The notes under the pieces are model-generated. The model had not been told where the DNA came from, searched no databases, and saw nothing but the letters and a program-made list of their open reading frames with translations. Position numbers and translations under genes: made by a program. This document shows positions 1-7,676 of a stretch of 56,179 bases of DNA, in pieces. Each line of letters begins with the position of its first letter. The stretch's first letter is position 1. Source of the stretch: Butyricicoccus faecihominis (GTDB lineage: Bacteria > Bacillota > Clostridia > Oscillospirales > Butyricicoccaceae); contig NZ_JANGCE010000026.1 in NCBI RefSeq assembly GCF_024462775.1, positions 1-56,179 of the forward strand, written 5' to 3'.

Positions 1-66
1 AGAATGACAAAATTGGTAGCATTCTTCGCTTTGCAACAGTTTTCTATTCATTTGTAAGAACTTATT

Positions 67-1905
67 TTACAGCCCCTTTGCACAGGGTGTGGATAATTTG
101 AGCGCGGCGCGCAGGGTGAAAACGGTGCCGTCCTGCCGGACATCGAGCGCGCCGTCGTAGCGCTCGGCTACGCGGCGCATGGCGGGGATGCCGAGACCGT
201 GGCTGTCTGGATCAGTTTTCGTGGTGGAGAAGTTGTCTCCGGTGTGCAAGAGGGCGGAATTGCTGCACGAAAGGATGAAAAGCCCTTTTTTGACCGCGAG
301 GGAAAGCTCTATGAACCGATCTTGGTCTTCGGGGAGCCGGTCGCAGGCCTCGATAGCGTTATCCACCGCGTTTGTGAGCAGGGTGCATAGGTCGGCGTCC
401 GCCATGCCGAGAACCTCCGGCACATGGGCGTGACAGCGCACGCGGATTCCGCGATCGCGCGCGGGACCTAGGCGCGCGGCCAAAATATCGTTCACCAGAA
501 AGTTCTCCGCGTAGTACAGGGGCGGCAACGCGTCCCTTTCGCGCCGGAGCGAAGCGAGGTAAGCGCCGAGCCGCGCCTCGTCCCCTGCTTGATAGAGTGC
601 GGACAGCGTGTCCACATGATGTCTCAATTCGTGCCCCAGCGTGCGTACCTCGTCGATGCCGCGCCTCATTTGGGCCGCGCTTTCGGCGGCAAAACGGTTT
701 TGCAGCGCTTCGGCGCGCAGGTCGGCGCTTTCCCGCAATAGGTCGGCGTTGCGGCGCACCATTAGTGCGCCGAACAGCAGAACCAGTGCGAATCCGGCGT
801 ATTCATTTTGCCAAGCGCCGTAGATCGGTTCAAAGGCGTTGGAGTCGCCGATACCCGCGAGCAAGCTCACGCCGAGCACGCCGCAGGCGGAGAGGATGAA
901 AAACACCGTGCCCCCGCCGCCGCGCGCTAGGCCGAACGCCGCGCACAGCGCGAAACCGGCCCATACGGCTATTTTGTACCCATCGACCAGCGCGCCATAT
1001 AGGCCGATCAGCCCGGCCGCGTGCGGTAAGATCCAGAGTACGGCGGCAAAACAAAGAAGGCAAAGCAACAACGAGAGCGGGCGGAAAAACCGCCGGTACC
1101 AGATACGATGATCGACACCCGCGGCGATCGCGGCCAGCGCCGCGGCTTGCGCCAGCACCAGCAGCCACGAAGCATCCTCTACGGCGTACCACAGCCGCGA
1201 ATAGCCGCAGAACCGCCAGACAAAGGGATGGACGCAGTGCACGGCAAACGCAAGGCACAGTAAGCCAAAGTGGAAAAACAACCGATCGCGCGAGCGGGTC
1301 AGCCACAAGCTGAGCGAAAACAGGGCGAGCGTGAGCGCCGCGACGCACAGCACCGCGTAGGTGAGCGTGCGCGTGAGCAGCAGCCGGTCCATCACCGCCG
1401 GGGCGGCGAGGGCGGGGGGATAGGTCAATCCGCTGTAATAGTGCGAACGGTTGACGGTATCCAGTTCCAGCACGGTTTCGCCGGAAACGGGCACGCTGAC
1501 TACGCCCGCGCCTGTTGCGGCGGCGGGCGCGCCGTTGATGCGAAGCGTGTATTCCGTAAAAATCGGCGGCAGTTCCAAAAGGAGAATGCGCGGCGCGCCG
1601 TCATAGTGCAGGGTCAAGCGGTAGCGCCCCTCGCCAAATGGAGAACCGCCGCCGGGCAGGAAAGAAAAATTGGAGTATTGGCCGATGAACACGGTCTGCC
1701 CGTTCAGCTCCCACCCGTCGATGAGGAACAGCGGGCGATCAAGATCGGCTTCGGAAAAGGAGAAAACGCCGTTCTCCCCATAGGGCGGACCGGCGGTGTA
1801 CTTGTTGTCATAGCGGAAGGTTAGGGCCAAAAGCAGCGCGAAAAGGGCGAGCAGAAGCACGCTCCGCAAAACGGAGCGGTATATTTTTGTATCAAGTTTC
1901 TTCAT
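67..1905 (-). CDS. Seven-TM GHKL sensor histidine kinase
   Basis: This is a 612-residue membrane sensor kinase. After an N-terminal membrane anchor (about residues 13-27) comes an extracytoplasmic beta-rich domain to about 170, then about seven hydrophobic helices (about 178-390), a short helical linker and a GHKL ATPase domain. The linker has a histidine box (GHELRHHVDTL). The ATPase shows an N box (NAVDNAIEACDR) and a glycine box (HGLGIPAM). The layout resembles 7TMR-DISM sensors joined to AgrC-type kinases, which usually signal to a LytTR regulator. No response regulator lies in the window; it may lie past the left edge, downstream of this gene. A GGGGGG ribosome site precedes the ATG. The ligand cannot be read from the sequence. 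Confidence 0.85.
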   Translation of the reverse strand: MKKLDTKIYRSVLRSVLLLALFALLLALTFRYDNKYTAGPPYGENGVFSFSEADLDRPLFLIDGWELNGQTVFIGQYSNFSFLPGGGSPFGEGRYRLTLHYDGAPRILLLELPPIFTEYTLRINGAPAAATGAGVVSVPVSGETVLELDTVNRSHYYSGLTYPPALAAPAVMDRLLLTRTLTYAVLCVAALTLALFSLSLWLTRSRDRLFFHFGLLCLAFAVHCVHPFVWRFCGYSRLWYAVEDASWLLVLAQAAALAAIAAGVDHRIWYRRFFRPLSLLLCLLCFAAVLWILPHAAGLIGLYGALVDGYKIAVWAGFALCAAFGLARGGGGTVFFILSACGVLGVSLLAGIGDSNAFEPIYGAWQNEYAGFALVLLFGALMVRRNADLLRESADLRAEALQNRFAAESAAQMRRGIDEVRTLGHELRHHVDTLSALYQAGDEARLGAYLASLRRERDALPPLYYAENFLVNDILAARLGPARDRGIRVRCHAHVPEVLGMADADLCTLLTNAVDNAIEACDRLPEDQDRFIELSLAVKKGLFILSCSNSALLHTGDNFSTTKTDPDSHGLGIPAMRRVAERYDGALDVRQDGTVFTLRAALKLSTPCAKGL

Positions 1906-1936
1906 CGCGCGCCCCCCTTTTTACCTATACCGTACC

Positions 1937-2192
1937 ATGGAAACACAGGCGCCGTCAACCGCCCCGCGCTGCATTCGTGCCGCGTTTCAGGGCGCGAAGA
2001 TTATGAAGGATGAGAACGTATTGGACAATCAGGCGCTGATCACCTACCTGTCCGATACGTTGTGGGGCATTGCCCCGTGAAACACTGGGCGGCGGCGTGA
2101 AGTGGCCCGCGATCTATGCGCTTATGCGCGATCAGATCAGCGACCCGCGCTATATTTACCCCGGTACGGTGCTGCGGCTGCCCGCGGCATAA
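1937..2192 (+). pseudogene. Frameshifted LysM-domain remnant
   Basis: An ATG-started frame from 1937 encodes a LysM start (YLSDTLWGIA) and hits TGA near 2080. The +1-shifted frame continues the same domain to a TAA at 2190-2192 (ETLGGGVKWPAIYALM, then YIYPGTVLRLP). Removing one C from the run at about 2073-2076 rejoins the halves into a complete LysM module. LysM modules bind peptidoglycan or chitin. No convincing ribosome site precedes 1937, so the start is uncertain. The product would be about 85 residues, a lone LysM tail of the kind seen after a longer N-terminal domain. A base-call error is the alternative to a real mutation. Confidence 0.6.
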
Positions 2193-2208
2193 GTGCGCGG
2201 AGGATTGA

Positions 2209-2265
2209 TTCAAGGCAAGAGGGCGTGGAAAACCGTCAAGGTTTTCCGCGCCCTCTTGCCTTGAA
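2209..2265. terminator. 26-bp hairpin, bidirectional terminator
   Basis: The arms at 2209-2234 and 2240-2265 are complementary over 26 bp with one wobble pair and a 5-base loop. The hairpin lies between the LysM remnant (+) and the His-rich gene (-), so it can end transcripts from both sides. Confidence 0.75.
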
Positions 2266-2266
2266 T

Positions 2267-2509
2267 TTAGTGGTGGCCGTGGTGCGAATGGCATACGGCA
2301 GCAGTGGAGCCGGTGTAATTGCAGCCATCGTAATTCCGGCACGAGCCGGTGCCGGTGCAAGAACCGTCGCACACGCCGTTTACCATGCAGACGGACGAAT
2401 CGCACTGGCGGGCGGCGGCGCGGTGGTGGCCGCCGTGCGCGCTCGCCGTGCCGATGAGCGAACAGACGATCATAGCGGTGACCGCGACGCTCGAGAGCAA
2501 TCTTCTCAT
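2267..2509 (-). CDS. Small secreted His/Cys-rich protein
   Basis: The 80-residue product starts with a signal peptide (MRRLLSSVAVTAMIVCSLIG, predicted cleavage after TASA). The mature part of about 56 residues has seven cysteines. It begins HGGHH and ends HSHHGHH, giving eight histidines at the two ends. This looks like a secreted metal-binding or disulfide-stabilised peptide, but the function is unknown. The start at 2509 is preferred over upstream in-frame ATGs because AAGGAAGGTGA lies just ahead and the signal peptide begins there. It is monocistronic, between two terminators. Confidence 0.7.
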   Translation of the reverse strand: MRRLLSSVAVTAMIVCSLIGTASAHGGHHRAAARQCDSSVCMVNGVCDGSCTGTGSCRNYDGCNYTGSTAAVCHSHHGHH

Positions 2510-2589
2510 GGGGTTCACCTTCCTTGTTGTTTGCCCCATTATACACCAGCGGCTGAGAAAGCGCAATCGCTTTTATGGCACAAGCAAAA

Positions 2590-2612
2590 GGGCCGGGACT
2601 TATGCCCGGCCC
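2590..2612 (-). terminator. Terminator of the amidase gene
   Basis: GGGCCGGG at 2590-2597 pairs with CCCGGCCC at 2605-2612. Read on the minus strand, the hairpin is followed by TTTTGCTTGT. It lies just downstream of the amidase stop codon. Confidence 0.75.
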
Positions 2613-2621
2613 CTGCTGCCG

Positions 2622-3194
2622 TCAAGGATACGAAAAACCAAAATATGCGAGTAAGCCGTTATAAATGCCCTGCGCGAAGCCGTAGGGATCATCGCGCAGC
2701 TTGTTGGCGTCGTTTACGTTGGTCAGGTACGCCAATTCGACTAGGATAGAGGGCATATTGGTACGGCGCAGCACGTATAAACTGGGGTTTAGCCGCACGC
2801 CGTTGTCCCGCGTGCCCACACGCTCCACAATGCCGTTCAGCACATGCTGGGCCAGCCAGTAGGATTGGGAGTACTGCTGGTAAACGTAGACCTCTGTGCC
2901 GTTGATGGCCGGGTTGGTATTGGCGTTGCAGTGGATGCTGATAAAGTAATTGGCCGGCCAGCTGTTGGCCATGTTGACGCGCGTGGCAAGGCTCGTGGCG
3001 TTGCTGGTGCCGAGTACCTCATCCGGCGTGTTGCGGCTGAGCCGCACCTCGAACCGTGGATCGGCGCGGAGCATGTCGGCCAGATAGTGCGAAACGGTGT
3101 AGGTTACATCCTGTTCGCGCAGGCCGTTGCCTTCGGCCCCCGTGTTCGGGCCGGAGGGGTTGTGCCCCGGATCGATAAAAATTTTAATAGCCAA
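2622..3194 (-). CDS. N-acetylmuramoyl-L-alanine amidase (Amidase_3)
   Basis: This 190-residue protein is a stand-alone amidase_3 domain. The family is zinc-dependent and cuts the bond between muramic acid and the stem peptide. Visible motifs are IDPGHNPSG (first zinc His), GLREQD (Glu ligand), SIHCNAN (second His) and ILVELAYLTN (catalytic Glu). There is no signal peptide and no cell-wall-binding module, so it may leave by lysis or a non-classical route, or act in the mother cell during spore formation like CwlD-type enzymes. The start codon is TTG at 3194, with AGGTGA eight bases upstream. Its size matches single-domain members of the family. Confidence 0.88.
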   Translation of the reverse strand: MAIKIFIDPGHNPSGPNTGAEGNGLREQDVTYTVSHYLADMLRADPRFEVRLSRNTPDEVLGTSNATSLATRVNMANSWPANYFISIHCNANTNPAINGTEVYVYQQYSQSYWLAQHVLNGIVERVGTRDNGVRLNPSLYVLRRTNMPSILVELAYLTNVNDANKLRDDPYGFAQGIYNGLLAYFGFSYP

Positions 3195-3323
3195 GGTAAA
3201 ATCACCTCGCTGTATTTTATGCCGCGCGCCCGCCCGCGGTGCGGCGGGGAGAGTTTACATTTATCCGCTTGAATCCTCATTCGCCATGCGTTATACTGGC
3301 GCTTAGAAAGGATTTCGATATTT

Positions 3324-3812
3324 GTGGAACTGAAAATTGAGCCGGTATCGGCAAAAAACCGGAAAAGTGTGCTGGCGCTCACCGCCGCGCCGGGGCAGGA
3401 GGGCTTTGTGGAAACGCCCGCCGCATGCCTGCGGGAGGCGCGGCGGCTGCGGCTATGGCGGCCCGTGGCAATCTTAGCGGAGCAAACGGTGATTGGCTTT
3501 GCCATGTACGGTTTTTTCCCGCGCGAGGGCGCGAACGGCCGCGTTTGGCTGGATCGGCTGCTCATCGGCGGCGGACAGCAGGGCAAGGGCTACGGCAAGG
3601 CGGCCATTGGCCTGTTGATCGACCGGCTGCGGCGGGAATACGGCTGCGGCGAGGTATTTTTGAGCTGTTACCCGCAAAACACGGCGGCCATGCGGCTGTA
3701 TCAAAAGCTAGGCTTTGCTCCAAACGGGGAAAAGGATATAAACGGTGAGGACGTGCTGGTGCTGCCCCTTGCCGAAACCGGTAACAGCGGCAAGCCCGGC
3801 GGCATATCGTGA
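3324..3812 (+). CDS. GNAT acetyltransferase, BltD/PaiA-like
   Basis: The 162-residue product is a single GNAT domain. The acetyl-CoA loop reads GGGQQGKGYGKAA, and the C-terminal half has the usual beta-bulge region with NTAAMRLYQKLGF. From memory, the overall pattern (VIGFAMYGFFP, GRVWLDRLLI, LYQKLGF, FNGE-like end) is close to the spermine/spermidine acetyltransferase BltD of Bacillus. Polyamine acetylation is therefore the best guess, not a demonstrated activity. Translation starts at GTG 3324 with AGAAAGGA about 11 bases upstream. The Cys-rich microprotein gene follows 45 bases later on the same strand, so they may be cotranscribed. Confidence 0.85.
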   Translation: MELKIEPVSAKNRKSVLALTAAPGQEGFVETPAACLREARRLRLWRPVAILAEQTVIGFAMYGFFPREGANGRVWLDRLLIGGGQQGKGYGKAAIGLLIDRLRREYGCGEVFLSCYPQNTAAMRLYQKLGFAPNGEKDINGEDVLVLPLAETGNSGKPGGIS

Positions 3813-3857
3813 TAACAGATGGGGGCGTACTTACCTTAATGTAAAGGAGGGAATAGT

Positions 3858-4019
3858 ATGTGCCGCCTGTCTGGAAGAAACCGCCGGTGTTGCTGCTGCT
3901 GTTGCTGCTGCCGCACGCGCTTTATGTCGGATGCTGCAAACGTTGATTTTGAAGCGATCCGCAGAAATGAAATTGCCCAAGGCCGGCTGAAGTGCTGCAA
4001 ATGCTGCTGCTGCCGGTAA
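3858..4019 (+). CDS. Cysteine-run microprotein, 53 aa
   Basis: This short ORF has a near-consensus ribosome site (AAAGGAGGG, about six bases before ATG). It encodes 53 residues with 15 cysteines: Cys2, eight consecutive cysteines at 11-18, and six in the last eight residues (CCKCCCCR). The middle (FMSDAANVDFEAIRRNEIAQ) is an ordinary amphipathic helix-like segment. There is no signal peptide. The two polycysteine blocks at either end suggest metal-thiolate binding or a modified peptide; neither is shown. It lies 45 bases after the acetyltransferase and is followed at once by a strong hairpin. I do not recognise the family. Confidence 0.65.
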   Translation: MCRLSGRNRRCCCCCCCCRTRFMSDAANVDFEAIRRNEIAQGRLKCCKCCCCR

Positions 4020-4028
4020 TAGCATAAA

Positions 4029-4060
4029 GAGGCCGCTGCTTTCTGGTAAGCAACGGCCTC
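4029..4060. terminator. Convergent bidirectional terminator
   Basis: Arms at 4029-4040 and 4049-4060 pair over 12 bp with one wobble. The hairpin lies between the Cys-rich gene (+) and the helical-bundle gene (-). T-rich flanks occur on both strands, TCCTTTG on plus and TTTATG on minus. Confidence 0.7.
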
Positions 4061-4090
4061 TCCTTTGCGCGGGTGGTTCGGTTGTATCAT

Positions 4091-4525
4091 TTATAGAAAC
4101 GGCTTCATCTGTTCGACGTTCGACTGTTCCGTGTGGAGCAGCTTTTCGGCAAGGCCGCGCACCTGCTTATCATCGCCCGCGTAGTCGTGCAGGTGCTTTA
4201 GGCCCTTGGTAATGCCCATGTTGTTGCCCTGAATGACCATTTCCGCGATCTTGGACGAGGAATTATCGGTCAGCGTTTCTAGGGTGGACATGACTTCGCT
4301 GGAAACGCGCGCCATAAGGCCGGGGTTTTTCGGCGTTTCGCCCTTGGAACGCAGCATGGAGCCGGATTGTTGCGCAATATCCTGATACTCCACAATTTGC
4401 GATTCGACGGCTTGGCGAAGCTTTGGGTTTTCTATTTGGCTGGTCACGTTTTGCAGACCTTCTATGCCCATTTCGGCGGTTTCGTGTACATATTGAAGCA
4501 GTTCAATGTCTTGCATTTCTTTCAC
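4091..4525 (-). CDS. Four-helix-bundle protein, ferritin-like (DUF2383-like)
   Basis: The 144-residue product is almost all amphipathic helix, with four long segments (about 4-28, 34-60, 70-100, 105-140) and no signal or membrane segment. Length and helix pattern (HETAEMGIEGLQNV, LRQAVESQIVEYQDIA, a second half ending near KLLHTEQSNVEQMKPFL) resemble ferritin-like bundles of the DUF2383/DUF3231 kind. These are often linked to stress or spores. I do not see a clear pair of ExxH di-iron motifs, so iron binding is not claimed. An AGGTGA ribosome site precedes the ATG. Confidence 0.55.
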   Translation of the reverse strand: MKEMQDIELLQYVHETAEMGIEGLQNVTSQIENPKLRQAVESQIVEYQDIAQQSGSMLRSKGETPKNPGLMARVSSEVMSTLETLTDNSSSKIAEMVIQGNNMGITKGLKHLHDYAGDDKQVRGLAEKLLHTEQSNVEQMKPFL

Positions 4526-4630
4526 CTCGGTTAAAAATTAATCCCCACAAGAGGATAAAATAACGAATAAAATAGGGAGAATATAACCACTTTCTTTTGC
4601 TGAATGAAAAAACAAGAAAAGTGGGGAAAA

Positions 4631-5293
4631 CTATCCGTTTAGAGCGGCGTTTACCGCGTCGCCAAACGAGCGGGCGATCAGCTGCGGGCGCGTAATAGCG
4701 CTGCCGACCACAACGGCGTGCGCGCCAAGGCGTATGGCCTCCGCCGCCTGCTCGGGGGTGTTAAAATTGCCTTCCGCAATGACCGGGTGGCGGCACTCCG
4801 CGATCAGCCGACGCAGCACCTCGAACTTGTCCAGACCCTTGGACTGCGTGGTATAGCCGATCAGCGTGGTGCCGATATAATCGAAATCCAGCTTGTCGGC
4901 GCGCAGGCCCTCTTCCGCGGTAGAAATATCCGCCATAAAGGCTTGGCCGGGCCAGCGCTTGTGCAGGGTGGAAAGGAAGGTTTCATCCTGATCGATGGTC
5001 GCGTCCAGCGCGATGACCTCTGCCCCGACGCGGACAAGCGCTTCGATCTCCGCGTCGGTCGGCGTGATATAGGGCGCCATGCCGGGGTACTCCCGCTTGA
5101 TGATGCCGATCACCGGCAGGGGCACAAGGCTGCGGATTTCGGCCACATCCTCCGCGCCGTTGGCGCGGATACCGGCCGCGCCGCCCTGCTGAGCGGCCAC
5201 GGCCATGCGGCCCATAATGAAGGGGGAGTGCAGCGGTTCGTTTTCAAGCGCCTGACAGGAAACGATCAGGCCGCGCGGCAGTTTTTTACCCAT
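4631..5293 (-). CDS. nanE: N-acetylmannosamine-6-phosphate 2-epimerase
   Basis: The product (220 residues) is a TIM-barrel NanE. The enzyme converts ManNAc-6-phosphate to GlcNAc-6-phosphate, bringing sialic acid or ManNAc carbon into amino-sugar breakdown in the cytoplasm. Family signatures visible are the start LIVSCQALENEPLHS, GAAGIRANG, IGIIKREYPG, ALDAT, and the phosphate-binding end IAEGNF...AVVVGSAITRP. The gene begins one base after the stop of the upstream PTS gene, so the two form a tight operon. No NanA lyase or NanK kinase lies nearby. That fits direct PTS uptake, which would deliver the phosphorylated sugar. Confidence 0.92.
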   Translation of the reverse strand: MGKKLPRGLIVSCQALENEPLHSPFIMGRMAVAAQQGGAAGIRANGAEDVAEIRSLVPLPVIGIIKREYPGMAPYITPTDAEIEALVRVGAEVIALDATIDQDETFLSTLHKRWPGQAFMADISTAEEGLRADKLDFDYIGTTLIGYTTQSKGLDKFEVLRRLIAECRHPVIAEGNFNTPEQAAEAIRLGAHAVVVGSAITRPQLIARSFGDAVNAALNG

Positions 5294-5294
5294 A

Positions 5295-6794
5295 TCAGCC
5301 CACCTCCCCGATGATCTCGTGGATTTTTTGCTTGATCAGGTCGGCCTTCGCGCCCCAAACGGCTTGGATACCGCCGCCCTTTACCTCTAAGACAGCCGCC
5401 GCGCCAAGGGATTTGAGCGCGTCCTTATCCACCTTGCCGGGGTCCTTCACGGCAACGCGCAGGCGGGTGATGCAGGCGTCCACGTCCTCCAGATTATCGC
5501 GCCCGCCAAGGGCTTCGATCACGTAGCGCGCGGTGTCGTGAAGCGAATCCTTGGTGGTCACGGCTACCTCGTCGTCCGCGTTTTCCTCACGGCCCGGCGT
5601 AGGCACATTGAAGCGGCGGATCAGGAAACGGAACAGCAGGTAGTAGATTACCGCCCACAAAATGCCGACCGGAATGACCAGCAGCCAGTTGGTGCGCTCG
5701 TTGCCCTGCAAAGCGCCGAAAAGCGTAAAGTCGATCAGGCCGCCCGAAAATGTGTTGCCGATGCGGATGGAAAGCAGATCGGCAACGAGGAAGGACAGAC
5801 CGTCCAGTGCCGCGTGCACCACGTACAGCCACGGCGCGATAAAAAGGAACATGAACTCGATCGGTTCGGTGATACCGGTGAGGAACGAGGTCAGCGCGGC
5901 GCTGAGGAACAGGCCGTATACGGCCTTGCGGCGTTCCTTGGGCACGCAATGGTACATGGCAAGGCACGCGGCGGGCAGACCGAACATCATCGTCGCGAAG
6001 CGGCCCGCGAAAAAGCGGGTGCCGTGCGTGAACAGGCCCACATGAGTGGGATCGGCCAGTTCCGCAAAAAAGATGTTCTGCGCGCCGACGATTTGCTGGC
6101 CCGCAACCATCTCCACGCCGCCCAACTCGGTATACCAGAACAGCGGATATACCATGTGGTGCAGGCCGACTGCGCCGGTCAAGCGCAGCAGGAAGCCGTA
6201 CAGGAAGGTGCCGATCGGGCCGAGCTTTGCGATAACGCCGCCCAGCGCGACAAGGCCGGTCTGTACGGGCGGCCAGATGAGGAAAAACGCCATACCGACG
6301 AAAATAGCGGCAAAGGACGAAATGATGGGGATAAACCGTGAGCCGCCGAAGAAGCCTAAAAAGGCGGGCAGCTGAATGCCGTTATAGCGCTTGTGGAAAA
6401 ACGTGACGATCAGCGCGATCACGATGGAGCCGACCACGCCGGTGTCAATCGCGTCCGCGCCGGGGTGGAAAATATCCAGCATCATGGCGATCGTCGCGTT
6501 CATGACGAGGAAGGAGACCGCGGCGGCAAGGCCCACCGTGCCCTTGTCCTTCGTCGCAAGGCCAACGCCAAGGCCGATACAGATGATGAGCGACAGGTTG
6601 CTGAAAACCGCGTTACCGGCGGCGGACATGATTTGGAAAACCGCCTGCAACGCGAAGTGGTTTAGGAAGGGGTAAGCGCCGACGGTGTTCGGGTTGGATA
6701 GCGCCCCGCCGATGCCGAGCAGCAGGCCCGCCGCTGGCAGGATCGCGATCGGCAGCATAAACGCCTTGCCCAGTTTTTGCAGTTGCTTAAACAT
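5295..6794 (-). CDS. PTS EIICB permease, glucose/GlcNAc family
   Basis: The 499-residue protein has about ten membrane helices (the EIIC domain, up to about 395), then a linker and an EIIB domain. EIIB carries the phosphorylated cysteine in the motif NLEDVDACITRLRV. The EIIC active loop reads GITEPIEFMFLFIAPWLYVVH. It imports and phosphorylates a hexose or amino sugar using phosphate from EIIA, and EIIA is not fused here. Cotranscription with nanE points to ManNAc or a related amino sugar. I chose the ATG at 6794 because the GGAGGA site (6801-6806) abuts the in-frame ATG at 6800, too close to use, but is six bases from 6794. Confidence 0.88.
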   Translation of the reverse strand: MFKQLQKLGKAFMLPIAILPAAGLLLGIGGALSNPNTVGAYPFLNHFALQAVFQIMSAAGNAVFSNLSLIICIGLGVGLATKDKGTVGLAAAVSFLVMNATIAMMLDIFHPGADAIDTGVVGSIVIALIVTFFHKRYNGIQLPAFLGFFGGSRFIPIISSFAAIFVGMAFFLIWPPVQTGLVALGGVIAKLGPIGTFLYGFLLRLTGAVGLHHMVYPLFWYTELGGVEMVAGQQIVGAQNIFFAELADPTHVGLFTHGTRFFAGRFATMMFGLPAACLAMYHCVPKERRKAVYGLFLSAALTSFLTGITEPIEFMFLFIAPWLYVVHAALDGLSFLVADLLSIRIGNTFSGGLIDFTLFGALQGNERTNWLLVIPVGILWAVIYYLLFRFLIRRFNVPTPGREENADDEVAVTTKDSLHDTARYVIEALGGRDNLEDVDACITRLRVAVKDPGKVDKDALKSLGAAAVLEVKGGGIQAVWGAKADLIKQKIHEIIGEVG

Positions 6795-6909
6795 ACGCAT
6801 TCCTCCGCAATTTGGATTGGGTGTTAGCGTGCCCGGTTTTGGGGAGAAAAATGCGCAGGGGAGAAACGACCAATGACTTAAATATAGATAAGCATAGGTA
6901 TCTGACAGC

Positions 6910-6952
6910 AGATCGCCCTGAATTATACTATTTGCATAATTCAGGGCGATCT
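6910..6952. terminator. 17-bp perfect hairpin
   Basis: Arms at 6910-6926 and 6936-6952 match perfectly over 17 bp with a 9-base loop. On plus the flank is ATTTTCCTTTATTT. It separates the PTS operon from the downstream end of the ATPase/TOPRIM pair and probably ends the latter's transcript. An operator role upstream of the PTS gene is possible. Confidence 0.55.
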
Positions 6953-7003
6953 ATTTTCCTTTATTTAAGAAGTTCCCTAATTAGTTGGTCTTACTAGCTT
7001 GGT

Positions 7004-7660
7004 TCAACAAGCATTGATCCGCTTGCGTAACTCTGTAATCAGAAAATGAAAACTTGGGGATTGATTAGAGTCTAAACTCATATGTACGCCGATCATTTCT
7101 GCCCATTTGGCTTTTTCCTTCCCTATTTCTCGATAGGACGGGCAATCCTTTTTCATTCGCTTTAAGCCCCCGGGATAAATTGCTTCCGCAAGAAGTTCCC
7201 ACGTCCCACAAATCGAGTCCTGCTCATAGGTATGAAGAATTTGCAGTTTTGCATTTGGATAAGCTTTCGCAAGCGCGGTTTCATCGCCTAGTAGCCAAGC
7301 TTCTACTTCTTCTACTGCAATGCAAAAAATGTGGTCAACAGTTATATCGTTTTTAATCGCAACTGTTTCAAGTTGCCGTCTAAAGTCTTCGGTGTTATTA
7401 TCATCATTATCCAAGATAACAAAAATAGCAGAAGGTATATTTTGCAAACTTTTGTTAAAACCCCTTAAGTACGTAGCTAAATCATTCAAAAGTTTGCCAG
7501 TTCGTGTCTCCTTTACCGTATTCTTTTTGGTAAAGCCACCGATTCCTTGAAAGGCTTTGCAATTATACGTTATTTGTGAATTCTCATCTTGCAGCTTTGC
7601 CATAAGCGCTTGAATGAGTTTCTCGCTTGACTGATCCTCTAGAAGAAACTGAATGTGCAT
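7004..7660 (-). CDS. TOPRIM-like DUF4276-type protein paired with ATPase
   Basis: The 218-residue cytoplasmic protein has an early acidic motif (FLLEDQSSEKLIQAL) and a later FVILDNDDNNTEDF. These match the Glu and DxD motifs of TOPRIM-like nuclease folds as seen in DUF4276 and RloB proteins. A further acidic patch reads AVEEVEAWLLGD. Its start is set at ATG 7660, 16 bases after the ATPase stop. The longer in-frame extension overlaps the ATPase gene and has no better ribosome site. Split pairs of an AAA ATPase and a small TOPRIM protein are known as OLD-like or PARIS-like phage defence. The pairing suggests it is the nuclease effector, held or activated by the ATPase. Base composition is clearly lower in GC than the flanks. 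Confidence 0.65.
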   Translation of the reverse strand: MHIQFLLEDQSSEKLIQALMAKLQDENSQITYNCKAFQGIGGFTKKNTVKETRTGKLLNDLATYLRGFNKSLQNIPSAIFVILDNDDNNTEDFRRQLETVAIKNDITVDHIFCIAVEEVEAWLLGDETALAKAYPNAKLQILHTYEQDSICGTWELLAEAIYPGGLKRMKKDCPSYREIGKEKAKWAEMIGVHMSLDSNQSPSFHFLITELRKRINAC

Positions 7661-7676
7661 GGTATTATATCCCCCG

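Noticed and set aside
1-66. Possible feature at the left edge
   Set aside because: Too short to judge; no hairpin or frame is convincing.
830-1348. 172-codon minus frame within the sensor kinase
   Set aside because: Out-of-frame shadow of the kinase membrane domain.
3831-4090. Minus-strand frames with Gln or Ala runs opposite the Cys-rich gene
   Set aside because: They are the reverse reading of the TGC repeat and lack a ribosome site.
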